Assembly (NCBI RefSeq): GCF_008692605.1
Contig: NZ_LFCT01000027.1
Coordinates: forward strand, 21,436-85,435
Length of the DNA: 64,000 nucleotides
Source of the DNA: Sphingobium estronivorans
GTDB lineage: Bacteria > Pseudomonadota > Alphaproteobacteria > Sphingomonadales > Sphingomonadaceae
Direction of reading: 5' to 3'
Notes under the pieces: model-generated
What the model saw: the letters and a program-made list of their open reading frames with translations, nothing else
What the model was told of the DNA's origin: nothing
The model's database searches: none
In this document: positions 39,762 to 46,469 of the stretch, one piece after another
Numbering within the stretch: the first letter of the stretch is position 1
Layout: every line of letters begins with the position of its first letter
Program-made: the position numbers and the translations under genes

Positions 39762-41351
39762 CTACCGGTTCAGCTTCCAACTCCAGCTAATGTTGAAGCG
39801 CCAGTCGCCGACGCCGGCGAACGGGGTATCAATCACCCGCGCCCCCTCCAGACCCAGCGATGCTTTCGAAGCATAAGCCAATCTTATTCCGCCGCCGGCC
39901 GAAGCGAGGCCATAGTCGCTGGCCGCGAAACCGGCGCGGCTGTTGATCCGCACCTTGGCCCCGTCGATGAAGCCGTAGATTTCCGTACCCTTGAGCCGTG
40001 GCGTCAGTTCCGGGCGGAAGGCGAGTTCGAAAGAGCCGGCGACGCCCCGGTCGCCGCTGAGCAGCGCGGTGTCGAAGGCGCGGCCATAGTCCGGCCCGCC
40101 AACCGCCAGCCGTTCATTGCCCGAGAGCCGGTCGGCGCTATATTGCCCCGTCATGCGCAGGCGGCCCACGAAGCGCTTGCCCAGCATCCGGTCATAGGCT
40201 GCGCGGGCCGTGACCTTGGTAAAGACCGTATCGGTAAAGCCCGGCGTCCCGCGTGCATCCCATATGTCGAGGCCGCGACTGATGGTGAGGCCGGCCGTCA
40301 GCACATCCTTGTCGCCGATCATGGAATAACCGACCGCTGCCCGCGCGGCGCGGATATGGTCGGAAGAGAGGACCGCCCCCAGCAGCGCGGCGTCGCTGTC
40401 CAGGCCGTCGAGCCCGGCGCTGACCGTCAGGTTGCGCTTATAGCCGCGAATGAGGGGGTAGCTGAGCGAAACCCCGGCGGTCTTCGCCTCGCCCGTTACC
40501 GGGAAATTCTTGAGCCGGGTGCGCAGCCACGATCCCGACAGACCCAGGGTGAGGCCATCGGACCCCAGCGGCGTCTGGTGGCTGAGTCCGATATATTGGT
40601 AGCGCTTGAGGTCCGTCGCGCCGAGCAGCACCAGATCGGTCCGGTCGCCGTCACGCAGCAGGCTGTTGGCTTGGGCGGTGGCCCGCAACTGTCCGCTGCC
40701 GAGGCCGCTCTGCGTACGGTTGTCGACGCCGAAGCTGGCGTCGAAGCGCTTGCGCGTCGGCGTGATCGCCAGCTTGACGCCGCCGGGCTTCGTGCCGCGT
40801 TCCAGCGCGACCTCCACCTTTGCTCCGGGAATGTCGCGGATCAGCGAAAGATAACGCTCCAGTGCACGACGGCTGAGCGGCTTTTCCGCCCGCATCCGCT
40901 CGGCATAGGCGCGGATCAGCGGGCTCGCGCCCTTGGGATAGACAATGTCCTCCACAAAGCCCTCGGCCAGCAACACCTTGACCTGTCCTGTCGACAGATC
41001 CTGCCGGGGGATGGCGACGGTGTAGAGGGCGATGTCGCTCTCGGCATAGGCGTCGGAGATCGCCCTGGCGAGCGCGGCGAGCGTCTGGCGCGATGCGGGA
41101 CGGCCGAGAAACTGGCGAGCGGCCTGCGCGACCCGCTCCGGCGCGTCCACGCCGACAAAGTCGATGCCGCGAATGGCCGCGCCGCTATCCTCAGCGTCCA
41201 CGGCGATGGCGCGTTGAACCGGGGCGCCACTGGGCTTTTCCGTGAGGTTCGGCTCGGAGGGCTGCTCGCTCTGTTGGATCAGCGGCGGTGACAGTGTTGA
41301 AGGCGGCTGCGCGGCCACGAGCGCGGGCAGCGCGGCGAGGACAAGGAGCAT
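39762..41351 (-). CDS. ShlB/FhaC/HecB family two-partner secretion outer-membrane protein (TpsB)
   Basis: TpsB transporter of about 529 residues. A signal peptide (LLVLAALPALVAAQ) is followed by POTRA-like repeats (IRGIDFVGVDAPERVAQAARQF; AIPRQDLSTGQVKVLLAEGFVEDIVYP; YLSLIRDIPGAKVEVALERG) and a 16-strand barrel with FhaC-type blocks (RFDASFGVDNRTQSGLG; YGFIDGAKVR) ending SWSWKLNR. It should export a partner across the outer membrane. The ATG with AGGA eight bases upstream is chosen over a TTG at 41378. No TpsA exoprotein with a filamentous-haemagglutinin domain is next to it; the neighbour is a Gly/Ser/Thr-rich lipoprotein, which may be the cargo. Confidence 0.88.
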   Translation of the reverse strand: MLLVLAALPALVAAQPPSTLSPPLIQQSEQPSEPNLTEKPSGAPVQRAIAVDAEDSGAAIRGIDFVGVDAPERVAQAARQFLGRPASRQTLAALARAISDAYAESDIALYTVAIPRQDLSTGQVKVLLAEGFVEDIVYPKGASPLIRAYAERMRAEKPLSRRALERYLSLIRDIPGAKVEVALERGTKPGGVKLAITPTRKRFDASFGVDNRTQSGLGSGQLRATAQANSLLRDGDRTDLVLLGATDLKRYQYIGLSHQTPLGSDGLTLGLSGSWLRTRLKNFPVTGEAKTAGVSLSYPLIRGYKRNLTVSAGLDGLDSDAALLGAVLSSDHIRAARAAVGYSMIGDKDVLTAGLTISRGLDIWDARGTPGFTDTVFTKVTARAAYDRMLGKRFVGRLRMTGQYSADRLSGNERLAVGGPDYGRAFDTALLSGDRGVAGSFELAFRPELTPRLKGTEIYGFIDGAKVRINSRAGFAASDYGLASAGGGIRLAYASKASLGLEGARVIDTPFAGVGDWRFNISWSWKLNR

Positions 41352-41390
41352 GAAGCGTTCCTGCGATAAGAGCGGCAAAGCCGGGGCACG

Positions 41391-41468
41391 CTAGTGGTCC
41401 GATGCTGACATTTGGTTCCGTTCCCGGCCAGATAGTGCCCAAATGTCAGAATCTTTTCGGACCACTAG
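41391..41468. repeat. Long palindromic element, copy 1
   Basis: The left arm starts CTAGTGGTCCGATGCTGACA and continues to TTTGG; the right arm is its complement CCAAATGTCAG...CGGACCACTAG with about 5 extra bases. The arms are about 25 bp with a loop of about 23 nt. It shares the CTAGTGG...CCACTAG ends and the internal GACATTT/AAATGTC core with copy 2, only 12 bp away. It looks like a small non-coding interspersed palindrome. Confidence 0.75.
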
Positions 41469-41480
41469 AAGATGTTGATT

Positions 41481-41559
41481 CTAGTGGATTTTTCGATTTT
41501 GGCATTTGCGACCGTCCTATCCGGCTAGCGGGACGGAAATGTCAAAATCAATCCACTAG
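41481..41559. repeat. Long palindromic element, copy 2
   Basis: The element is bounded by CTAGTGGATT and AATCCACTAG. Inner pairs include GATTTTGGCATTT with AAATGTCAAAATC and CCGTCC with GGACGG. Size (about 79 bp) and termini match copy 1, but the inner sequence differs with preserved pairing, which suggests selection on structure or an old duplication. Confidence 0.75.
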
Positions 41560-41582
41560 CGGCGGCATGCCCGGTCAATGAG

Positions 41583-42683
41583 TTAGCGGCTCAGGTTGAG
41601 CGCGCCTGTCAGCGTGTTCACCGTATTGCTGACCGTTCCCGTCACCGGCGCGAGCAGTCCGCCTGGGTTAGCCGTGGCGGTGGTTCCAGCGCCAGCGGTG
41701 GCCGTCGTCCCGGCCGCCGCCGTGGTGCCGGCGCTCACGCCCAAGGGTGAAAGGGCGCTCCCGGCCACGCCCTGCACGGTCGAGGTGACACCCGCGCCGA
41801 CCGTTTCCACGGCGGATGTCACGGGGGCGAGAACGCCCGTGGCGCTGCCCGTACCGGTGGGGCTGACGCCATTGGGCAGCAGATTGGCATTCACCAACGC
41901 CGGATCGCCACTGCCCAGAAGTTGGTTGCCGCCGAGCGCGACGTTCAGGAGATTATCGGCAATGCCGCCGGTCGCGGAGGTGACGTTCGTCACCCGCACA
42001 TCGGCCACGCCATTGACCGTCGCCAGCGCCGTATTGCCGGCGTTGAGCACGCCGACGCTGGCCAGCGTGCCGGTAGGCTGCGTATTGCCCAGCACGCCGA
42101 CGCCGATCGCGCCCGTCGTGCCGTCAAGCCCATTGGTGACCGTCCGGCCGCCGACGTCGATTGAGACGAGATCGCCTACGACACCCTGCGCGCCCTGAAG
42201 GAGGAGGGTTCGCCCGGCACCCGCATCCACCAGCACGGTGCCGGTGTCGTTCAGGACGCGCGTGATCGTGCCGGTAACCGGTTGCAAGACGGGAAGCGCG
42301 GTGGCGATAGGCGTCGTCACGTTGCCTTGACCATCGGAAACGCCCAGCACCGCATTGCCGGCGGTGGTGAGTACTGGCGACACCTGCTGGAGGAGACCCG
42401 CCGCGGTCGTTGTTCCACCCGTACCGTCCGTGCCAGAGCCAGTGCCGTCCGAGCCGGTGCTTCCCGTACCGCCGCCCCCCGTCGCGCCGCCGCCGCTGGT
42501 GTCGGTGCCTGATCCGCTGCCCGACCCGCCGCTGCCGCTACCGGCGCCCGGCGTGTTCGATCCGACGCTGGCGACGCGCAACCCGCCGCTGCTTTCACAG
42601 GCGCTCAGCAGAAGGGCGAGTGTCGAACAGGCCGATATGGCCAGCAACCTACCGTGAGATGATCTCCGATCAAACGAAAACAC
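41583..42683 (-). CDS. Gly/Ser/Thr-rich repetitive lipoprotein (collagen-like or adhesin-like)
   Basis: Exported lipoprotein of 366 residues. The signal peptide ends in a lipobox (LALLLSACES), so Cys would be lipidated. A low-complexity Gly/Ser/Thr/Asp tract follows (about residues 42-92, for example GSGSGGSGSGSGTDTSGGG). The rest is built of Val/Thr/Gly/Asn-rich repeats (TGTITRVLNDTGTVLVDAG; LSPVTSAVETVGAGV) with beta-helix-like or stalk-like character. A GTG start follows AGGAG by 7 nt. It precedes the TpsB gene with two palindromes between. It is not a canonical TpsA; it may be a surface stalk protein or the TpsB partner. Confidence 0.78.
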   Translation of the reverse strand: MFSFDRRSSHGRLLAISACSTLALLLSACESSGGLRVASVGSNTPGAGSGSGGSGSGSGTDTSGGGATGGGGTGSTGSDGTGSGTDGTGGTTTAAGLLQQVSPVLTTAGNAVLGVSDGQGNVTTPIATALPVLQPVTGTITRVLNDTGTVLVDAGAGRTLLLQGAQGVVGDLVSIDVGGRTVTNGLDGTTGAIGVGVLGNTQPTGTLASVGVLNAGNTALATVNGVADVRVTNVTSATGGIADNLLNVALGGNQLLGSGDPALVNANLLPNGVSPTGTGSATGVLAPVTSAVETVGAGVTSTVQGVAGSALSPLGVSAGTTAAAGTTATAGAGTTATANPGGLLAPVTGTVSNTVNTLTGALNLSR

Positions 42684-43141
42684 TGGCTTTCTCCTAACTT
42701 GTACGGGCGCAGAGGTGCGCGGCAGGAGGGCTGCTCAGCGACTATAAGGTCGGAAAGTTGCGCAATGTTTTTACAAGATAGGGCGCTTTTCCATCGAACC
42801 ACAGTCCTTCGACAGCCCCGCTCCCTTGTCACCAAGGCCGGAGGCTTTGCGTCCCGGCGTCACCGCCGGTTTGCCATTATCGGGATCTTCCTGATCCTTC
42901 GTCCGTAACGGACGACCAAGGAAAACGTTCAATAAAATAGCAGTAAAATAAGATAATAATAGTTAATTTACAATTAGTTCTTGCTACCGGCTGCAACGGG
43001 TATCCAGATAATCTTGGACTGCCGTGCCCTCTGCCAATGGCATCTTCAACCGGTGCTTGGCTACGACATGCGGGCTGCATGGCAATCGACCCCCGACCGC
43101 CGCGGTGTCGAGGTGCCCGCACCCACATGCGCAAAGTCGAT
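42684..43141. other. Intergenic region, 458 bp, no supported gene
   Basis: It holds the 5' leader and promoter area of the lipoprotein gene on the minus strand, a 15-nt perfect inverted repeat CGTCCGTAACGGACG (42900-42914), and an AT-rich stretch (about 42925-42980, GTAAAATAAGATAATAATAG). The remaining GC-rich part downstream of the SDR stop at 43142 shows no reading frame with a ribosome site. Confidence 0.6.
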
Positions 43142-43906
43142 CTAGGGCCGCATGGAGCTTCCGCCATCGACGCTTATCACCTGCCCGGTAATATAGGAAC
43201 CTTCGTCAGACATCAGCAGAGCGCTCATCGCGGCTATATCTTCGGGTCGTCCCAGCCGCGACTTGATCGGGGTTCGGGAAAGCGCCCACTGACGAAATTC
43301 TTCCCCCGTAGCATCAGCGAGCGATTGGTGAAGGATCACGCCGGGCGCGACCACATTCGCGCGTACGTTATCCGGCCCATGTCGTGTCGCGACCACGCGC
43401 ATCAGCGCATGTATGGCTGCCTTGCTCATGGCATAGGGTGCCCGGACGGGAGAAGGCGCATGCGCGGCGCCCGAGCTGGTGTAAATGATCGATCCGCCCC
43501 CGCGAGCCAGGATGCGGGGTAAGGCCGCTTGCGTGCACAGCAGAAAACCGCGCGCATTCACGCGCATCACCTCGTCATAAATGTCGAGAGGCAAGTCCAG
43601 CACGCCGACTTGCAGCAGACCATCTGCGAAGCTCGCAAAGTTGGCGTGGAGCCCGTCCAAGCCGCCAAATTCGGTACAGGCGAGTTCAACCGCCTTGTCG
43701 ATTGAGGCTCCGTCGGAGCCATCCAGCCGCGTGACCAGTACCCGTCCGCTTCCCTTTTCAAGTCCTCCGAGCGCTGTTTCCGCCGCCTTTTCGTTCGCGT
43801 CGCCCAGCACGACATTTGCGCCCTCAGCCGCATAGCGCCGGACAAGTTCGCTACCGATACCGCCGGCCCCTGCGACCAGAATTGTCTTGTTGGAAAGACG
43901 ATCCAA
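43142..43906 (-). CDS. Atypical SDR family oxidoreductase
   Basis: SDR-fold protein of 254 residues with altered motifs. The cofactor loop is VAGAGGIGSE (GxGGxG, one residue shorter than TGxxxGxG), and the usual NNAG is replaced by HANFAS. Catalytic Ser (IYTSSGAAHA) and the YAMSK pair remain, and the end ITGQVISVDGGSSMRP is normal. Asp in VVLGDANEKA favours NAD(H). A TTG start follows GGGAG. The Asn of NNAG normally helps the proton relay, so activity may be modified. It lies downstream of a tiny frame at 43926 and the TetR gene, all on the same strand. Confidence 0.87.
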   Translation of the reverse strand: MDRLSNKTILVAGAGGIGSELVRRYAAEGANVVLGDANEKAAETALGGLEKGSGRVLVTRLDGSDGASIDKAVELACTEFGGLDGLHANFASFADGLLQVGVLDLPLDIYDEVMRVNARGFLLCTQAALPRILARGGGSIIYTSSGAAHAPSPVRAPYAMSKAAIHALMRVVATRHGPDNVRANVVAPGVILHQSLADATGEEFRQWALSRTPIKSRLGRPEDIAAMSALLMSDEGSYITGQVISVDGGSSMRP

Positions 43907-43925
43907 AATTTTTCTCCCAGTCTGG

Positions 43926-44021
43926 CTATTCGACGATGGGCTGCCAGTCGCGCGTCACGTCGCGACCATCCCGCGAAAGACGCGTCCCTAACGCGGTCTT
44001 TCCCTTCAATGCATCAGGCAA
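43926..44021 (-). CDS. Possible small protein (31 aa) upstream of the SDR
   Basis: A TTG start is preceded by GAGAGG with 6-nt spacing and leads to a 31-residue product (MPDALKGKTALGTRL to DWQPIVE). It ends 19 bp before the SDR start, so it would be co-translated in the TetR-SDR unit. Amino-acid make-up is protein-like (charged, one Trp). I see no family; it might also be a remnant of a longer gene. Confidence 0.35.
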   Translation of the reverse strand: MPDALKGKTALGTRLSRDGRDVTRDWQPIVE

Positions 44022-44091
44022 GATTTTCCTCTCGCCGGCCGGCAGCAGCTGATTCCGTTATCGACATGAAAAACGGAACGGAACGGTCTTG

Positions 44092-44751
44092 TCAAGTTAA
44101 CGGCTCCGGAGGAGGAGCGTTCATCACGCCCTGGAGAAACACATCGACAAGCCTGTCCAGATGGTCCGCTCGCCCCTCGGCATTGTAGGTCTGGCGATAC
44201 AGATAGCGCCGCTCACGATCGCCGGTGACCAAATAGAGGAGAATTTCCGCAGCCAAGGCTGCCGGCTGCTTCAGGCATCCCTTTCTTTCGTATCGCTCGA
44301 AGAATTCAACCAGCGCATTTTGGAATTCCGACCAACCGCCAGCTTCCACCATATCCATCAATTGCGGGAACCTGTTGATTTCGTTTCGCAACAGATTGTT
44401 GAGGCGCTGCGCCCCGGGATGTTCCAGCATCTTCGCAACCGCCTGTGCAAGCTGGCGCACGGCGATTTCGAACGGTAGCATTTCCTCCGGAAATACATGG
44501 CTGAGGTCGATCTTCGCAGTCCGCTGCGCCACAGCGAGGAAAAGTTGTTCCTTGTCCCTGAATTTGACATAGAGGGTCTGCTTGCCAATTCCCGCGGCTT
44601 TGGCGATGCGCTCCATAGATGTGGCGCTGAACCCTTCCTCAAAGAACAGATCGGCCGCAACTTTAAGAAGATGGTCGTTCCGTCGCGCAGCCTCATCTCG
44701 GGATGGGCGTCCTGTGGGATGTTTTGTCTTTTTTGGAAGCGCTTCGGTCAC
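44092..44751 (-). CDS. TetR/AcrR family transcriptional regulator
   Basis: TetR-type regulator of 219 residues. The DNA-binding part is RNDHLLKVAADLFFEEGFSATSMERIAKAAGIGKQTLYVKFRDKEQLFLAV, preceded by a basic extension (KKTKHPTGRPSRDEAARR). The C-terminal ligand domain has LNNLLRNEINRFPQLMDMVEAGG, as in the AefR-like group. The apparent start is GTG without a good ribosome site, so the true start could lie slightly downstream. It is divergent from the leader-cupin unit at 44931 and upstream of the SDR, and could control both. Confidence 0.9.
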   Translation of the reverse strand: MTEALPKKTKHPTGRPSRDEAARRNDHLLKVAADLFFEEGFSATSMERIAKAAGIGKQTLYVKFRDKEQLFLAVAQRTAKIDLSHVFPEEMLPFEIAVRQLAQAVAKMLEHPGAQRLNNLLRNEINRFPQLMDMVEAGGWSEFQNALVEFFERYERKGCLKQPAALAAEILLYLVTGDRERRYLYRQTYNAEGRADHLDRLVDVFLQGVMNAPPPEPLT

Positions 44752-44930
44752 TGTGGAACGATAGCTGCCTCACTATCGATGTAAAGCGTGGAAGGATCAG
44801 AGTGCACCAGGCGGGTTCACCGGGCCCGGCGACTGATTCGACTTTTCATTGAAGAATGTCACTTTGGTTGCATTGTCTATCGAGAAATTGCGCTATTTCT
44901 ATTCTACAGACCCATCTGAGAGGAGGCCGG

Positions 44931-45050
44931 ATGAGCGACATTTATTCCCCTCGCGCCAAACTATGCACGGAGGGGGACAGTCCCGATGGACTGGGGCGCA
45001 GTCTTCTTCGGAGGCGGCTCGCCTCCTCGATTGAGGAGTGCAAGCTGTGA
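44931..45050 (+). CDS. Short reading frame (39 aa), candidate leader peptide of the cupin gene
   Basis: An ATG preceded by a very strong site (GAGAGGAGGCCGG) opens a 39-residue frame (MSDIYSPRAK to EECKL) whose TGA overlaps the cupin GTG start (GTGA). It carries an Arg/Leu cluster (RSLLRRRLA) encoded exactly over the two alternative hairpins before the cupin ribosome site. No homologue is claimed. A translated leader controlling downstream translation is the simplest reading. Confidence 0.5.
   Translation: MSDIYSPRAKLCTEGDSPDGLGRSLLRRRLASSIEECKL
45010..45038 (+). promoter_or_regulatory. Two mutually exclusive hairpins at the cupin ribosome site
   Basis: Hairpin A is GGAGGCG-GCT-CGCCTCC (45010-45026). 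Hairpin B is CTCCTC-GATT-GAGGAG (45023-45038) and buries the GAGGAG ribosome site of the cupin. They share bases 45023-45026, so only one can form at a time. This is the layout of a translational attenuator driven by the leader frame. Confidence 0.55.
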
Positions 45051-45592
45051 ACAACGAGAAATCCCTCAATACCCCGGCGCCGGCCCGCAAGCGTATGACC
45101 TTATTCCGTGCGGGCGAAAGCATCGCTCTCGATCACGAAACAATGCCCTTTGAGGGTGTCGATCCAGCGACCATGGCCGGTCTGGGGCGGATCATGGCTT
45201 CAGGCCCCAGGGCAGCCGATGCTTCGCACACGACCATCCTCTTCCAATCGGCAGGCGAAGAGGGCGTGAGCCTGAGCCATGCCTGGTTCAAAACCGGTTT
45301 CATATCGCCGCGTCACAGCCACAATGCCGATTGCATTTATTACATTCTGGCGGGTGAAGCCCGATTTGGATCGGCGCGTCTCGGGCCGGGAGACGGGATT
45401 TATGTCCCGGCCGAGCAAGCCTATGTCCTTGAAGTCGGCGATGAGGGATGCGAACTGCTCGAATTCCGCAATGCGGCGCAGTTTAACATCCATTTCAAGG
45501 GTAATGACGAGGCCCATTGGGCGAAGATTGCCCAATCCTACGCCCGGCATATGCCGCAATGGGAAAATGAGCTTCCTCCGTCACGGCGATAA
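45047..45592 (+). CDS. Cupin-domain protein
   Basis: Single-domain beta-barrel protein of 181 residues. The cupin motifs are KTGFISPRHSHNADCIYYILAGEARFG (two His and a following acidic region) and LGPGDGIYVPAEQAYVLEVGDEGCELLEF. The usual Glu of motif 1 is replaced by Asp/Cys (HNADCIYY), and motif 2 lacks the expected His (PAEQAY), so metal binding may be partial or lost. The GTG start follows GAGGAG by eight bases and overlaps the upstream 39-residue frame. It may bind or modify a small ligand, such as a dioxygenase or lactonase relative. Divergent TetR gene nearby. Confidence 0.8.
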   Translation: MNNEKSLNTPAPARKRMTLFRAGESIALDHETMPFEGVDPATMAGLGRIMASGPRAADASHTTILFQSAGEEGVSLSHAWFKTGFISPRHSHNADCIYYILAGEARFGSARLGPGDGIYVPAEQAYVLEVGDEGCELLEFRNAAQFNIHFKGNDEAHWAKIAQSYARHMPQWENELPPSRR

Positions 45593-45687
45593 TATTGCGT
45601 TATTTCTGCCAAGGAAAAGGTTGATGGCAATGGGCACAATCCAGCATTGACGACCCAGACGCCGTGCAACCGCTTTGCCCGCGAAAT

Positions 45688-46386
45688 CTAGCCGTTAGCG
45701 ACGGCCCGCAAGCGCTCCAGATCGCATAGCGTGATCCGGCCATAGCCGACCTCGATCAGCCCATCTCGCTCGAACGCGGACAAATGGACATTCACGGTCT
45801 TGCGGGTGAGGCCGGTCATTTCGCCCAGCAATTCCTGGCTGAGCCGGATGGTTGGGGCGGGTTCCTCCATTGGTTTGCGATGGCCGTCGACCGCAGCCAG
45901 CAGGCGAGCGGCGATGCGCTCGCGCGGGCGCAACGAAATCACTTCCGCTGCCATGCGCACCATGCTGCGCATATTGGCATAGGCGAAACCGGCGATGGCA
46001 CGCCAGATTTCAGGCCGGCGTTCTGCCACCCGTTCCAGCGCGGCTTCCGATATCTCCAGCAGGACACTGGGTTCCACGCAGACGGTGGTGACGAGCCGGG
46101 GACCGCCACTGAACCGCGTGGCGTGGCCGACCACCGATCCCGCCTCGGCAAGGCCGATCATCACTTCCCGATCGCCCGGCGCCGCGCAATAGGAATGCAG
46201 CACGCCCTCGATCACCACGAACAGGCCGCTGCGGTTGTCGCCTTCAGCCTGGGCCCATTCCCCGACATTCAGCCGTACCAGGCTGCCCTCCGCCAACATG
46301 GCTTCCGCCAATTCGCGCGGATAGTCCTTCAACCATTCGGTTTTCCGCAGCACGCTAAGCGCCAGATTTCGCTCGTCACTTTTCAT
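45688..46386 (-). CDS. Crp/Fnr family transcriptional regulator
   Basis: Regulator of about 232 residues. The N-terminal cyclic-nucleotide-binding-like barrel includes VRLNVGEWAQAEGDNRSGLFVVIEGVLHSY and LAEAGSVVGHATRFSGGPRLVTTVCVEPSVLLEI. The C-terminal winged helix is RLSQELLGEMTGLTRKTVNVHLSAFERDGLIEVGYGRITL. No N-terminal Fe-S cysteine cluster as in Fnr is seen, and the cAMP-site Glu-Arg pair is not clear, so the signal is unknown. ATG 46386 is chosen; ATG 46425 is an alternative and neither has a clear ribosome site. It is divergent from the AtuA operon, which it probably controls. Confidence 0.88.
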   Translation of the reverse strand: MKSDERNLALSVLRKTEWLKDYPRELAEAMLAEGSLVRLNVGEWAQAEGDNRSGLFVVIEGVLHSYCAAPGDREVMIGLAEAGSVVGHATRFSGGPRLVTTVCVEPSVLLEISEAALERVAERRPEIWRAIAGFAYANMRSMVRMAAEVISLRPRERIAARLLAAVDGHRKPMEEPAPTIRLSQELLGEMTGLTRKTVNVHLSAFERDGLIEVGYGRITLCDLERLRAVANG

Positions 46387-46469
46387 TTTGCAATTGTAAC
46401 GTAAGGGACGGTTTGTTGTCAGCATATTCGTTAGGCTCGTTCTGAGGACAAGAACGGAGCGGATGGAAA

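Noticed and set aside
42684..43141. Search for a small gene or RNA in the 458-bp gap
   Set aside because: Only a short inverted repeat and an AT-rich tract are seen. No frame has a ribosome site, and no tRNA-like cloverleaf could be drawn.
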